A DNA stretch of 64,000 nucleotides from an uncultured Porticoccus sp. (GCF_913061305.1 NZ_CAJXST010000004.1:62001-126000); one strand, 5' to 3'; shown: positions 17,468-28,581, counted from the first letter of the stretch. A program made the numbers and translations. The notes: generated by a model not told the origin, from the sequence alone.

Positions 17468-18678
17468 GAAAGCTGCTGTTGTTTATCGTATTGATTGCCC
17501 TGATCGGTGGGGTCGTGGCCTGGCAAATGCTGGAAACCAGGGGTTATGTGCTGATAGCCGTTGGTCACTACACCGTCGAAATGAGCCTCTGGACGCTGCT
17601 GTTCTTACTGCTGCTGGTGTGGTTCCTGCTCCGAGTGGGGGGCTATTTTTTTCGCTTGCTGGTAGAGCCCGGTCGACATTTGGTTCGTCAGGGCATTTCC
17701 GCCAGGCAATCACGTTTTCGTGCACGGACCGCAAAAGGGTTGTTGCAGTTTATCGAAGGGCGTTGGGATCTGGCCCGGCGCAATCTCAAACGCGCAGCCC
17801 GACACTCCGATATGCCGCTGATCAATTATCTGGCGGCCGCCAATGCGGCTCATGAACTTGGTGACCGTCTGGATGCCAATCGACTGCTTTTGAAAGCAGA
17901 ACAAACCGACCCCGGTGGTGAGCTGGCTATCGGGTTGGTTCAGGCAAGAATGCACCTGCATAGTGATCAGTACGAAGAGGCGTTGGCGATTCTGCAACGC
18001 CTCTACGCTGGCGAGCCTGACCATCCTCTGGTGTTGCGCTTATTGCAGCAGGCCTATCGTGGACTGGAAGACTGGACCAGCCTCGAAAAGCTGCTGCCGG
18101 ATTTCAAACGTTACCGGGTGTTTGATGAGCGCACAATGGGGCAGATTGAAGTGGATATTTACGCTGCGCTCCTGGCGGGAATGGCGGCCCCGGCCCAGCA
18201 CAGTGGGTCGGCAAGCCTGGTCAAGCTCTGGCAGGACATGCCCCGTCATGTGCGTTCAAACCCATTGATACTGGATGCCTATATCAACAGTTTGTATCAA
18301 TTGGGCGATTATGCCCGAGTCGAGGATTTGCTGCGCAAAACCCTCAAATCCAGATGGGACGAAAAATTGGTGAAGTTGTTCGGTCTGGTGGATAGTGGGG
18401 ACCCGCACCGACAATTATTGCTCGCTGAGCGCTGGTTGCGGGAGCGTCCCAATGATGCTGTGCTGATGCTCACGCTGGGCAGGCTTTGCCTTCGTAATCA
18501 ACTTTGGGGCAAGGCTCGCGATTATCTGGAAAGTTCCTTGTCGCTCAAAGCTGATCCCGAGACTTATGCCGAACTTGCCGGTTTGATGGCCAGGCTGGGT
18601 GAGCATGAGAAAAGTGCACGTTACTACCAGCAGGGGTTATCTTTCACCACGGGCATAGGCCAGACGCTCAGGACCTAA
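17464..18678 (+). CDS. hemY: HemY protoheme-operon TPR membrane protein
   Basis: This 404-residue proteobacterial HemY is unrelated to the Bacillus protoporphyrinogen oxidase of the same name. Two N-terminal membrane helices (about 4-20 and 42-64) precede the conserved RHLVRQGISARQSRFRARTAKG region. A C-terminal array of TPR-like helices follows. Its biochemical role is unknown; it always follows hemX. It starts with GTG, overlapping the hemX stop by four bases, so the two are translationally coupled. A strong terminator closes the operon 21 bases after its stop. Confidence 0.9.
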   Translation: MRKLLLFIVLIALIGGVVAWQMLETRGYVLIAVGHYTVEMSLWTLLFLLLLVWFLLRVGGYFFRLLVEPGRHLVRQGISARQSRFRARTAKGLLQFIEGRWDLARRNLKRAARHSDMPLINYLAAANAAHELGDRLDANRLLLKAEQTDPGGELAIGLVQARMHLHSDQYEEALAILQRLYAGEPDHPLVLRLLQQAYRGLEDWTSLEKLLPDFKRYRVFDERTMGQIEVDIYAALLAGMAAPAQHSGSASLVKLWQDMPRHVRSNPLILDAYINSLYQLGDYARVEDLLRKTLKSRWDEKLVKLFGLVDSGDPHRQLLLAERWLRERPNDAVLMLTLGRLCLRNQLWGKARDYLESSLSLKADPETYAELAGLMARLGEHEKSARYYQQGLSFTTGIGQTLRT

Positions 18679-18698
18679 TGTCCAGGGCCTGAGTAGCC

Positions 18699-18738
18699 AA
18701 CAACAAAAAGGCGCCCCTGGAGGCGCCTTTTTGTTGTT
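18699..18738. terminator. Bidirectional terminator between hemY and pckA
   Basis: A perfect 17-bp inverted repeat (18699-18715 and 18722-18738) has a 6-base loop. The stem has a GGCGCC core, and each outer arm is A-rich on the left and T-rich on the right (AAAAAGGCGCC / GGCGCCTTTTT). It therefore gives a stem plus U tract on either strand. It lies between convergent hemY and pckA and can serve both. Confidence 0.93.
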
Positions 18739-18753
18739 CTGATTGACGGGCCG

Positions 18754-20313
18754 TTAAAGCTTGGGACCAGCATTTAAAACAGCGTCAGTGACTTCAAATC
18801 GTTTGATATTTTCAATAAACAGTCCGGCGAGCTTGGCGGCCTGTTCGTCGTAGGCAGCCTTGTCTTCCCAGGTTTCGCGGGGGTTGAGATAGCGGGTGTC
18901 AACGCCCGGGACCGTGACAGGGATATCCAGGTTGATCAGTGGCAGTCTGACGGTTTCCACGTCCTCCAGGTCGCCATTCTGAATGGCGGCAATAATGCCT
19001 CGTGTCACGGGGATCGGGAATCTGGAACCTGTGCCACCCGGTGCTCCCGAGCCCGCGGTCCATCCGGTGTTGACCAGGTAGACACGGCTGTCGAAATCGT
19101 CGATACGCTTCATCAGCAACTCGGCGTATACATTGGCTGGGCGGGGCATAAAAGGGGCCCCGAAACAGGTGGAAAAGGTCGGCTGAATGCCTGCACTTCC
19201 GCCCACTTCCGTGGAACCTACTCTGGCCGTGTAACCGCTGAGGAAGTGATAGGCTGCGGCCTCTTTTGAAAGAATCGATACCGGTGGCAAAACGCCGGAT
19301 ACATCACAGGTCAGAAAGATGACATTTTTCGGTTCGCCGGCACGGTTTTCCAGGCAGCGCATCTCCACATGCTCCAGCGGATAACTGCAGCGACCATTTT
19401 CTGAAAGACTGGTGTCATCGTAATCGGCCGTGCGGCTGGTATTGACGACAACATTTTCCACAATGGCGCCAAAGCGAATCGCATCCCAGATGACCGGTTC
19501 GTTCTTTTTGCTCAGATTGATGGTTTTGGCGTAGCAGCCTCCCTCCATGTTGAATACGGAGCCTTTTGCCCAGCCGTGTTCATCATCGCCGATAAGATAG
19601 CGGTTTGGGTCGGCAGAGAGGGTGGTTTTCCCGGTGCCTGAGAGGCCAAAGAACAGGCAGACATCGCCGCCGGCGCCGACGTTGGCAGCGCAGTGCATGG
19701 GCATGACGTCTTTTTCCGGCAACAGGAAGTTTTGTACCGAGAACATGGCTTTTTTCATTTCGCCCGCATACTTCAGTCCTGCAATCAGTACCTTGCGCTG
19801 CGCGACATTGATAATACCCACGGCATCACTGTTGGTGCCGTCCCGTTCCGGGTCGCAGACAAAATTGGCGGCATGGATGATTTTCCATTGCTCTTTGCCG
19901 GAGGGGTTGTATTTTTCCGGACGAATAAACATGTTGTGGCCGAACAGGCTGTGCCAGGCGGTTTCGGTAGTAACCTTTACTGGTAGATAGTGCTCTGAAT
20001 CCTGGCCTACATGGAGGTGGGATACAAAGCGATCACGATCCGCCAGATGGGTTTCCACGCGATCCCAAAGTGCATTGAATGCCTCTTGTGGAAAGGGGCG
20101 ATTTACGGGGCCCCAGTTGATGTCATCCCGGCTGCTTGGTTCATCTACAATGAAGCGATCCGCCGGTGATCGGCCGGTTCGGTTGCCAGTGACAGAGAGA
20201 AAGGCGCCGGTATCGGTCAGGTGTCCTTCCCCGCGTTGGAGGGCCAGCTCAATCAGCTCGGCGGAGCAAAGATCGGTGTAAACGTTCACCGCAGAATCTT
20301 CGATTTGCGTCAT
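18754..20313 (-). CDS. pckA: Phosphoenolpyruvate carboxykinase (ATP)
   Basis: PckA converts oxaloacetate to phosphoenolpyruvate, the entry step of gluconeogenesis. The 519-residue protein shows the substrate-binding segment [12 protein letters not shown], the Walker A-like GLSGTGKT (223-230), the metal site IGDDEHGW (about 241-248) and the ATP-type signature YTARVGSTE. It is transcribed alone, ends at the shared bidirectional terminator and starts 87 bases downstream of the hslO stop. Confidence 0.97.
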   Translation of the reverse strand: MTQIEDSAVNVYTDLCSAELIELALQRGEGHLTDTGAFLSVTGNRTGRSPADRFIVDEPSSRDDINWGPVNRPFPQEAFNALWDRVETHLADRDRFVSHLHVGQDSEHYLPVKVTTETAWHSLFGHNMFIRPEKYNPSGKEQWKIIHAANFVCDPERDGTNSDAVGIINVAQRKVLIAGLKYAGEMKKAMFSVQNFLLPEKDVMPMHCAANVGAGGDVCLFFGLSGTGKTTLSADPNRYLIGDDEHGWAKGSVFNMEGGCYAKTINLSKKNEPVIWDAIRFGAIVENVVVNTSRTADYDDTSLSENGRCSYPLEHVEMRCLENRAGEPKNVIFLTCDVSGVLPPVSILSKEAAAYHFLSGYTARVGSTEVGGSAGIQPTFSTCFGAPFMPRPANVYAELLMKRIDDFDSRVYLVNTGWTAGSGAPGGTGSRFPIPVTRGIIAAIQNGDLEDVETVRLPLINLDIPVTVPGVDTRYLNPRETWEDKAAYDEQAAKLAGLFIENIKRFEVTDAVLNAGPKL

Positions 20314-20400
20314 CAGTAATATCGTCCTGTAGGGGTTTCCGGTCAGGTTGTCGGCCCTGCTGGAGCCGAAGGGGTGGCAATTATGCCAGAAAAAATTCCT

Positions 20401-21291
20401 CTAGTGGAGCACTGGGGGACTTTCGTCGAACAGCCGTTGGATATCATCGCGGGTAAACCTGTAATGCTGGCCGCAAAAATGACAATCAATGGCCACCAGA
20501 CCGGCTTCGTCAAGGATGCTGTTGAGCTCTTTTTCTCCGAGGGAAAGCAGTGCCTGAGAGATACGCTCTTTTGAGCAGCTGCAGTTAAACTGGACAGGCT
20601 TTGCTTCGAACAGTCTCAGCGGTTCCTGGTGAAAAAGGCGGTGAAGTTGTTGTTCGTGGTCGAGTGTTAACTGCTCTTCGGCCGTGATCGTGCTGGCCAG
20701 TTGTGTGGTGTGTTCCCACATCTGCAGATTTTCTTCCGCCGACGTTTCCAGCTGCCTGGGCAGTGCCTGAAGCAGCAAGCCGGCAGCCCTTGGTGAATCA
20801 AGTTCAGTGTCGGCCGCCAGCCAGATCCGGGTTCTGAGTTGTTCCGAGCGAGTGAAGTAATCCTCCAGACAGTTGGCGAGATTCTCTGACTCCAGTGGCA
20901 CAATGCCCTGGTAGCGCTCGCCGTTACTGGGGTCAATCGTGAGGCTCAAGGTTCCCTTGCCCACGAGCGCTGCGAGTGATTCGTCGGTATTAAAGTCATA
21001 AGCGCGGTCAAAACTGGCAATCGCTCGCAGGTTGTGGTGGCGAGTGCAGTCAGCCATGATCATCGAGAGTGGGCCAGGCCCCTGGGCCTGAAGTGTCAGG
21101 ACGCCATCAAATTTGAGTGTTGCACTGAGCATGCCTGCAGCCGCCATGAATTCCCCCAGCAGTTGCTTGATCAATTGAGGGTAATTGCCGCGGGCGATGG
21201 CTTCGCCATAGCTGTGTTCCAAGGTTAAAATTTCGCCGCGAATATCAAATTGATCAAAGATAAATCCTTGCAGCTTGTCCCTGTCGGGCAT
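20401..21291 (-). CDS. hslO: Redox-regulated chaperone Hsp33
   Basis: Hsp33 is a holdase chaperone switched on when oxidants release its zinc. The 296-residue protein has the N-terminal substrate-binding domain. The C-terminal zinc/redox switch is intact: Cys237 and Cys239 (CSC) and Cys270 and Cys273 (CHFC), all four ligands. The gene is followed by pckA, the same neighbour pair as in Pseudomonas, and preceded by DUF4124 and hslR on the same strand. Confidence 0.96.
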   Translation of the reverse strand: MPDRDKLQGFIFDQFDIRGEILTLEHSYGEAIARGNYPQLIKQLLGEFMAAAGMLSATLKFDGVLTLQAQGPGPLSMIMADCTRHHNLRAIASFDRAYDFNTDESLAALVGKGTLSLTIDPSNGERYQGIVPLESENLANCLEDYFTRSEQLRTRIWLAADTELDSPRAAGLLLQALPRQLETSAEENLQMWEHTTQLASTITAEEQLTLDHEQQLHRLFHQEPLRLFEAKPVQFNCSCSKERISQALLSLGEKELNSILDEAGLVAIDCHFCGQHYRFTRDDIQRLFDESPPVLH

Positions 21292-21384
21292 TTGGTGGCT
21301 CCTCTGAAACGGGCGATGGAATTTAGTGTGATACTCGGGAGTTGTCCAGTGTGGCCAAGTCTCTGCGGGTTCAAATGTAGGTGG

Positions 21385-21822
21385 CTACGAGCAATGGATC
21401 TGGATTTGTTGTTCCAGCTGTTTTGCCCGTTGCTGCCGTTCCTCTTCGCTAATGATAATTTCGTTGCCCTCAGTATCTTCGAAAGCGACCCTGCCACGCA
21501 GTACACGGAGCTGGTTGCGCGCTTTCTGGCAGTCTCTTTGTTTGTGTAGATACTGTTTCTCCTGCTCGGCCTTTTGTCGGGCGTTAAACGCTTTTTCTTC
21601 AGGCGTTGCTCCCTGGAAAACAGCCTTGAGCTTTTCCGTTTCAGTGGTGCTGGAATCGTTGTTGAGTGGGCGCAATTCCCCCGATATGTCTTGTGCGGTG
21701 GCGTTGTTCTCCGGCTGTTTATCCGAAAAATGTATTTTGCCGTTTTCATCGACCCAGCGGTAAATGGCCGCCTGGCTCAGGGGCGTCAGGCATAACAGCA
21801 GGACAAGAAGGCACGCTTTCAT
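21385..21822 (-). CDS. DUF4124 domain periplasmic protein
   Basis: The protein has 145 residues with a clear signal peptide (MKACLLVLLLCLTPLSQA, cleavage before AIYRW). The DUF4124 signature IYRWVDENGKIHFSD follows. The rest is a charged, probably coiled-coil segment rich in Gln, Glu and Lys, ending with a lone Cys (IHCS). Function is unknown for this common proteobacterial family. Its ATG overlaps the hslR stop by four bases (ATGA), so it is co-translated with the ribosome-associated heat shock protein, without an obvious functional link. Confidence 0.87.
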   Translation of the reverse strand: MKACLLVLLLCLTPLSQAAIYRWVDENGKIHFSDKQPENNATAQDISGELRPLNNDSSTTETEKLKAVFQGATPEEKAFNARQKAEQEKQYLHKQRDCQKARNQLRVLRGRVAFEDTEGNEIIISEEERQQRAKQLEQQIQIHCS

Positions 21823-22226
21823 GATTGGTTCTGCTCTTTGAATCGATGGATTTGCCGGCGCTGCTTTTTGCTGGGCCGCTCGTCGGAAAAGCGAATGCCC
21901 TGTTGCGCGACTTTGCGTTGAAGCGCCTGTTGCTCGCGTCTGACCCGGCTTTGTTCCGTTTCTGTATAGAGTTTCGCCGCGTCGTCGGCGCCCCGACGTT
22001 GGGTGCTGAGCTGCTCCACCAGAACGGTTTTTTCATCCCACCCCTGTCGTATATCGAGGACGGTTCCCACTGTGATCTCTTTGCTGGGCTTCGCCCGGTG
22101 GCCATCAATGTGGACTTTGCCGCCTTCAATGGCCACTTTAGCCAGTGCGCGTGTTTTAAAGAATCTCGCAGCCCATAGCCATTTATCCAGACGGACCTTC
22201 TGCTCAGGTATTTTTTCATTAACCAT
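21819..22226 (-). CDS. hslR: Heat shock protein 15 (HslR, S4 domain)
   Basis: Hsp15 binds 50S subunits carrying a stalled nascent chain and helps recycle them. The 135-residue protein matches the E. coli length. The S4 RNA-binding domain is at the N-terminus (VRLDKWLWAARFFKTRALA, GGKVHIDG), followed by a basic tail (SKKQRRQIHRF). The ATG at 22226 overlaps the yrfG stop by 8 bases; the frame stays open upstream to 22331 only within yrfG. The yrfG-hslR-hslO order is also found in E. coli. Confidence 0.94.
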   Translation of the reverse strand: MVNEKIPEQKVRLDKWLWAARFFKTRALAKVAIEGGKVHIDGHRAKPSKEITVGTVLDIRQGWDEKTVLVEQLSTQRRGADDAAKLYTETEQSRVRREQQALQRKVAQQGIRFSDERPSKKQRRQIHRFKEQNQS

Positions 22227-22878
22227 CGGGCAATATCTCGTCAAAGTGAATGATGGAGGGAAACTCCTGGATGATGATGGGCGCTGTTTTGCTATCCGGT
22301 TGGCTAATAGCCAAAAGGTGGCCGATGCCATAGGCGGCTGCCGCTTTTAATACCGGCAGGGAGTCGTCGATAAACAGTGTTCTGGCCGGGTTGAAATGTT
22401 GCCTGCGTTCCAGTGCTTGCCAGAATACGGGGGATTCTTTGGGATGGCCGAATTCATGTGAGCTGTAGACATGGTCCAATAGCGATTCGATGCTGGTGAG
22501 TTTCAGCTTGAGATCCAGGCTCTGTGGATGGGCATTGGTGATCAGGATTCGTTGTTTACCATGGGCACCCAGTTGTTCGAGGAATTCCTGCACGAAGGGG
22601 CGTTCAGTGATCAAGTAGTCGATCTCTTCTTTCAACTGACGAATATTCAGCGATAGTTCCTGGGACCAGTGCTCCAGGCAATACCACTCCAGCGTACCGC
22701 GTTTTGCATTGATCCGTTTGTACAACTCGGGCGTTGTCTTGTCCGCGCAGAGTCCATGATGTTCTGCATAGCGGCGGGGCAGGTGGGTGAGCCAGAAAAA
22801 ATTATCGAAATGCAGGTCCAGCAGCGTGCCGTCCATGTCGAGTAGTACGGTGTCGATAGTATTCCAGTCGATCTTCAC
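22219..22878 (-). CDS. yrfG: HAD-family GMP/IMP nucleotidase YrfG
   Basis: YrfG is a haloacid-dehalogenase phosphatase; the E. coli enzyme hydrolyses purine monophosphates. The protein has 219 residues with HAD motif I DMDGTLLD, motif II TNA, the lysine of GHPKES and motif IV IDDSLPVLKAA. The start is a GTG at 22878, giving VKIDWNTIDTVLLDMDGT, which aligns with the E. coli N-terminus. The open frame runs further upstream without similarity, across the divergent nudE start. No good ribosome site precedes this GTG. It is divergent from nudE with 40 bases between starts. Confidence 0.9.
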   Translation of the reverse strand: MKIDWNTIDTVLLDMDGTLLDLHFDNFFWLTHLPRRYAEHHGLCADKTTPELYKRINAKRGTLEWYCLEHWSQELSLNIRQLKEEIDYLITERPFVQEFLEQLGAHGKQRILITNAHPQSLDLKLKLTSIESLLDHVYSSHEFGHPKESPVFWQALERRQHFNPARTLFIDDSLPVLKAAAAYGIGHLLAISQPDSKTAPIIIQEFPSIIHFDEILPDG

Positions 22879-22918
22879 AGCTATAATGGTCTGCCACGTT
22901 ATCAAGGTATTGTTCAGT

Positions 22919-23479
22919 ATGCCGACAAAACCCCTCATATTGAAGCGGCGACAGCTGGCCAAAACCCGGTTGTTCCAGATTGAAGAGCAGGACCTGCAGT
23001 TTGCCAATGGCGCTCGGCGTGTCTATGAGCGATTGCTGCGATCCGGTGAGGGTGCGGTATTGATTGTTCCCATGCTGGATGATGAAACGGTCCTGCTGGT
23101 TCGGGAGTATGGTGCCGGCATCGGCGATTATCAGATCGCCTTGCCAAAAGGCGCAATAGATCCAGGAGAGGATGCGTTGCAGGCGGCCAACAGGGAGTTG
23201 ATGGAGGAGGTGGGCTATGGTGCGCGCGAGCTGCAATTCGTCAAAAGCCTGACACTGTCACCCGCCTATATGGAGCACGATATTCTGGTGGTTCTGGCCG
23301 AGGGGTTGTATGAGAAGCGATTGCCCGGCGATGAGCCAGAAACTATTGAGGTGATCCCCTGGAAAATGGCCGATCTGGCCACATTGGTGGCGCGGGATGA
23401 TTTCACGGAGGGGCGCTCCATCGCTGCATTGTTTTTGGTCAGAGACTTACTCAATAATCGAGCGGCGGTAAAGCTGTGA
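22919..23479 (+). CDS. nudE: ADP compounds hydrolase NudE
   Basis: NudE is a Nudix hydrolase cleaving ADP-ribose, Ap3A and similar ADP compounds. The 186-residue protein has a complete Nudix box (GAIDPGEDALQAANREL, then MEEVGY). The start ATG at 22919 gives MPTKPLILKRR. A TATAAT lies at 22882-22887, without a good -35. Its stop overlaps the GTG start of cysQ (GTGA), so the two are coupled, an arrangement seen in other gammaproteobacteria: both recycle adenine nucleotide by-products. Confidence 0.94.
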   Translation: MPTKPLILKRRQLAKTRLFQIEEQDLQFANGARRVYERLLRSGEGAVLIVPMLDDETVLLVREYGAGIGDYQIALPKGAIDPGEDALQAANRELMEEVGYGARELQFVKSLTLSPAYMEHDILVVLAEGLYEKRLPGDEPETIEVIPWKMADLATLVARDDFTEGRSIAALFLVRDLLNNRAAVKL

Positions 23480-24315
23480 ATCACCCTTTTCTGAACGGCG
23501 CCATGGCGCTCGCAGTGGATGCGGGTAAAAGCATACTGTCGTTTTACCGCAGCGGCGATCCTCTTCCGGTGATGACCAAACAGGATCGCTCGCCGGTGAC
23601 CGAGGCAGATTATAGCGCTCACCGGGTATTGGTGGCTGGGCTGCCGGATATACTGGCCGTTCCTGTGCTGTCGGAAGAGTCCGAGCCGCCTCCACTTGAT
23701 GTCAGGGCCCGTTGGGATCGCTATTGGCTTATTGATCCGCTGGATGGTACGCGGGAGTTTCTGGATGGCAATGATGAGTTTACGGTCAATATCGCACTGA
23801 TTGAGTCAGGCATACCCATCCTGGGGGTGATCTATGTCCCCGTTACGGGCATAGGCTATGCCGGTGGCCCTGGTCTTGGTGCATTCAAATATGAAAGCCA
23901 GCGATGGTCCGGGATTCAGGTGCGGACGGAGGCTCAGCGACGCCTGCTGGAGGAGCCTTTCAGGTTGGTGACAAGCCGTCGGCACGGCATGCCCGAGGTT
24001 AGGCAGCTGGCGGAAAGGCTGAGCCGCTCTCTCGGCGATGTGATGATTTGCGAGATTGGCAGCTCACTGAAGTTTTGTCATGTCGCCGAGGGGCACGCCG
24101 ATTTATACCCGCGCTTTGCCCCCACCAGCGAATGGGATACCGCAGCAGGTCAGGCAATACTTGAAGCCGCCGGTGGGCGTGTGGTGGGGCTGGATTTTCA
24201 TCCCCTCGCCTATAACAGCAAGTCTGACTTTCTCAACCCTTTTTTTTATGGATTGGGTGACAGGGCTTTTCCCTGGCAGGATTTATTAACCACGCCCGGG
24301 GACGATCTAGAATAA
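23476..24315 (+). CDS. cysQ: 3'(2'),5'-bisphosphate nucleotidase CysQ
   Basis: CysQ removes the 3' phosphate of PAP/PAPS, by-products of sulfate assimilation and of acyl-carrier-protein maturation. The 279-residue inositol-monophosphatase-fold protein shows the metal sites SEES (about 73-76) and IDPLDGTREF and the C-terminal WDTAAGQAIL, where the last metal Asp sits. It starts with GTG at 23476, overlapping the nudE stop by four bases. Its 3' end overlaps the convergent mrcA by 9 bases. Confidence 0.95.
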   Translation: MNHPFLNGAMALAVDAGKSILSFYRSGDPLPVMTKQDRSPVTEADYSAHRVLVAGLPDILAVPVLSEESEPPPLDVRARWDRYWLIDPLDGTREFLDGNDEFTVNIALIESGIPILGVIYVPVTGIGYAGGPGLGAFKYESQRWSGIQVRTEAQRRLLEEPFRLVTSRRHGMPEVRQLAERLSRSLGDVMICEIGSSLKFCHVAEGHADLYPRFAPTSEWDTAAGQAILEAAGGRVVGLDFHPLAYNSKSDFLNPFFYGLGDRAFPWQDLLTTPGDDLE

Positions 24316-26790
24316 ATCCTCAGGTCTCGGACCTTGTGATGTGCCGAAACCGCCGTCAGATGATCTGTGAGTATCCATCAGGGGAGGGACATCCTCCTCG
24401 CGGAAAATTTCAAACACGGCATTGCTGTGGTCCGGCCCGACCCGCAGTCCTGTGTCAGGATCAATTCTCACCATCACCACGCCTTCCGGTTGCGGGCGAC
24501 TGATTTCCGGTTTGTCCGCCAGTGCCACTCGCATGAAGTCCATCCAGATTGGCAGAGCCGCAGAGCCGCCATATTCATTTCTGCCCAATAACAGATTTTG
24601 GTCAAAACCAAGCCATGCAGTGGCGACAATGTGCGGGCTATAGCCTGAAAACCAGGCATCTTTCGGACCATTTGTCGTACCGGTTTTTCCTGCCAGATCG
24701 GTGCGCTTGAGCGCCAGGGCCCGCCTGCCTGTTCCCTTGACAATAACGTCTTTGAGAATGGAGTCCATGATGTAGGCAACGCCCGGCTCAATGATTCTCG
24801 GTGCATTGGGTGGAGGTAAATACAATTGTTCTGGCACGTGAGGGTTGGTGTTGGCCGCGTCATTATCGGGGTCCTGCGTGGACGGGCCGACATCCCTGTT
24901 GTCCAAAGCGTTCTCCAGGCGATTGTTTTCAGGTTGCCTGTGGTCACAATCCTTGCGGCAGACAGTCATGGGGGCCGCTTTATACAGCAGTTCGCCGGCA
25001 GAGTCCTCGACGCGATCCACCAGGTAGGGCTCAACCCGGTAGCCACCGTTAGCCAGCGCTGCATAGCCGGTGACAATCTGCAATGGAGTGACGGCATGAC
25101 TGCCCAGTGCCAGTGACAAGTCTCTGGGCAATTTGCTTTCATCAAAACCAAAACGTTTTAGTCCTTCGATGGCTTTGTTGATGCCAATGGATCTCATCAA
25201 CCGGATAGAGACCAGGTTTCGAGAGAGGTAGAGTGCTTTGCGCAGACGGGTGGGTCCAAAAAACTTGCCCCCGTCGTTTTCAGGGCGCCAACTCTTTTCC
25301 AGTGACCCGTCGTCGAATACCACAGGCGCATCATTGATGATGCTGGCCGGCGTAAATCCGTTTTCCAGCGCAATCGTGTAGATAAAGGGTTTGAAGTTAG
25401 AGCCCGGCTGGCGCTCAGCCTGGGTTGCCCGGTTAAAATTGCTCTGGCGGAAGTCGTAACCTCCGATCAATGCCTGAATGGCGCCATTCTCGGGATCGAG
25501 GGCAACGATGGCGGCCTGGGCTTTTGGCAATTGACCCAGTTGCCACGACTCCTGATGTTGCCGGATTCTGATGAGGTCGCCCACAGAGAAGAGCTCATCT
25601 GCTGTTTTTATGGGTGCGGAGCGGTTGCTGGGGCTGATATAGCGCCGAAGCCCCTTGAGACCGTTTTCCCAGGAAATTTCAACCGTCTCAGCGAATTCTG
25701 TCTGAACGACCAGGGCCTGGGGTTTTATCTCAGAGATAATGGCGGGAACCAGGTTTCCGTAGGTCGGTGTCTCACGCAGGGTTGTCTGCCAATCCTCCGG
25801 TTCGGGTAGATTTTTTTCAGGGCCACGAAAGCCGTGCCGGCTATCATAGGCGACCAGCCCATCCTGAACGGCCTGCTCGGCGGCTTGCTGCAACTGGCTG
25901 TTGATGGTCGTAATCACCCGGTAGCCATCGGTGTAGGCGGACAGTCCCACCATATCAACGATCTCCCGGCGGGCCATCTCTGCGATGTAGGGTGCATCGA
26001 GTTCAGTCAGATAGCCGTGATAGCTGGCACTGACAGGTTCGTTTCGTGCCGACAGGTAGGTCGCTTCATCAATATGATCCAACTCGAACATTCGCTTCAG
26101 GATCCAGTTGCGTCGAATCAGAGCCCTGGTTGGGTTGGCGATGGGATTAAAGGCGGAGGGAGCTTTTGGTAAGCCCGCCAGCATGGCCACTTGAGCCAGG
26201 TTGAGGTTGTCAATGGTTGTGCCGTAGTAAACCTGAGCGGCGGCCTCAATACCGTAGGCGCGATTACCCTGGTAAATCTTGTTGGCGTAAAGCGTGAGAA
26301 TCTCCTCTTTGCTGAGCTCGTCCTCGATACGCAATGCCAGCAGAATTTCATTGAACTTTCGGGTGAATGTTTGTTGGCGTGAGAGGAAATAATTGCGGGC
26401 CACCTGCATGGTAATGGTGCTGCCGCCGGTTTGGATTTCGCCAGTGCTGATCAATTCCGATGCGGCACGCAACAAGCTGGTAATATCCACGCCGGAATGC
26501 TGATAAAAGCGATCATCCTCGGCGGATAGCAATGCTTGTATATAAATGGGGGGAATTTGCTCGAAGGTGATCGGGTTGCGTCTTTTTTCACCAAATTCAC
26601 CAATTAGATGCAAATCTTGTGAGTAAATTCTCAAAGGTGTCTGCAGTTTTACCTGCCTGAGGCTTTCAGAAGAGGGCAGTTTGGGGCTAAGGTAGAGATA
26701 CAGGCTTCCGGTTGCAATCAGTGTGCAGCCCAGTGCGGATAGAGCAAGCCAGACAAGTATGCCGGTGATTTTGTAAAAGCGGTGAATCAT
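24307..26790 (-). CDS. mrcA: Class A penicillin-binding protein 1A
   Basis: PBP1A polymerises and cross-links peptidoglycan. The 827-residue protein has a membrane anchor (about 10-32) and a glycosyltransferase domain with catalytic Glu91 in EDDRFYQHSG and GGSTITMQVARN. An OB-like insert precedes the transpeptidase domain, which has Ser464 in SNFK, a Ser-x-Asn motif (SRN) and KTGTT. It is divergent from pilM, as in Pseudomonas (ponA), and the cell-wall link to pilus secretin assembly is known there. A TATAAT on the minus strand (26821-26826) lies 31 bases before the start. It overlaps the cysQ 3' end by 9 bases. Confidence 0.96.
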   Translation of the reverse strand: MIHRFYKITGILVWLALSALGCTLIATGSLYLYLSPKLPSSESLRQVKLQTPLRIYSQDLHLIGEFGEKRRNPITFEQIPPIYIQALLSAEDDRFYQHSGVDITSLLRAASELISTGEIQTGGSTITMQVARNYFLSRQQTFTRKFNEILLALRIEDELSKEEILTLYANKIYQGNRAYGIEAAAQVYYGTTIDNLNLAQVAMLAGLPKAPSAFNPIANPTRALIRRNWILKRMFELDHIDEATYLSARNEPVSASYHGYLTELDAPYIAEMARREIVDMVGLSAYTDGYRVITTINSQLQQAAEQAVQDGLVAYDSRHGFRGPEKNLPEPEDWQTTLRETPTYGNLVPAIISEIKPQALVVQTEFAETVEISWENGLKGLRRYISPSNRSAPIKTADELFSVGDLIRIRQHQESWQLGQLPKAQAAIVALDPENGAIQALIGGYDFRQSNFNRATQAERQPGSNFKPFIYTIALENGFTPASIINDAPVVFDDGSLEKSWRPENDGGKFFGPTRLRKALYLSRNLVSIRLMRSIGINKAIEGLKRFGFDESKLPRDLSLALGSHAVTPLQIVTGYAALANGGYRVEPYLVDRVEDSAGELLYKAAPMTVCRKDCDHRQPENNRLENALDNRDVGPSTQDPDNDAANTNPHVPEQLYLPPPNAPRIIEPGVAYIMDSILKDVIVKGTGRRALALKRTDLAGKTGTTNGPKDAWFSGYSPHIVATAWLGFDQNLLLGRNEYGGSAALPIWMDFMRVALADKPEISRPQPEGVVMVRIDPDTGLRVGPDHSNAVFEIFREEDVPPLMDTHRSSDGGFGTSQGPRPEDLF

Positions 26791-27992
<1,202 letters not shown>

Positions 27993-27993
27993 G

Positions 27994-28581
27994 ATGGCCA
28001 AGATCAACTTACTGCCCTGGCGCGAAGCGCTTCGCGCGGAGAAGAAAAAAGAATTTATTACGCTTATCTGTGTGGTTCTGGTTGCTGCAGTGATCAGTGC
28101 CTTCGGCTGGGATCGCATGCTCTCCAGCCAGATAGAGACCCAAAACGATAGAAACGCCTTGCTGAAGGCCGAGATCGCCAAACTTGAAAAACAGGTCACA
28201 GAGATCAAAGAACTGAAAAAGCGCCGCCAGGATCTGCTAGATCGTATGGAGGTGATTCAGGAGCTGCAAGGCAACCGGCCGGAAATAGTCAGAATTTACG
28301 ATGAGTTCGTTCGATCAGTGCCAGACGGTGTTTATTTCACCAAGATGACCAGAAAGGATGATCAGGTTTCACTGGAAGGGTATGCAGAGTCAAACAATCG
28401 CGTTTCTGCTTTGATGCGTCAGCTTGACGCTTCCTACAAATTCACCGAGCCAAATCTTACCAAGGTGCAGGCCAATGATGCCCTCGGAGAAGACGGAAGT
28501 CGGTTTGAGATGAAGGTCAAAATTGTCAATACACCGGTTGCGCAAGGGTCGCCGAGTGAGACTGCTGAGGGAGATACCTGA
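27994..28581 (+). CDS. pilN: Type IV pilus assembly protein PilN
   Basis: PilN is a bitopic inner-membrane protein. Its cytoplasmic N-terminus INLLPWREALR is the known PilM-binding motif. One membrane helix follows (about 22-40), then a coiled coil and a ferredoxin-like periplasmic domain that pairs with PilO. It is 195 residues long. The ATG at 27994 lies one base after the pilM stop; a TTG three codons earlier would overlap pilM. Its stop overlaps the pilO start (TGATG). Confidence 0.96.
   Translation: MAKINLLPWREALRAEKKKEFITLICVVLVAAVISAFGWDRMLSSQIETQNDRNALLKAEIAKLEKQVTEIKELKKRRQDLLDRMEVIQELQGNRPEIVRIYDEFVRSVPDGVYFTKMTRKDDQVSLEGYAESNNRVSALMRQLDASYKFTEPNLTKVQANDALGEDGSRFEMKVKIVNTPVAQGSPSETAEGDT

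Noticed and set aside
16241-18678. hemX and hemY as enzymes (methyltransferase, protoporphyrinogen oxidase)
   Set aside because: The names are misleading: HemX here is a membrane protein with a helical periplasmic domain and HemY a TPR protein; neither shows the catalytic motifs of those enzymes.
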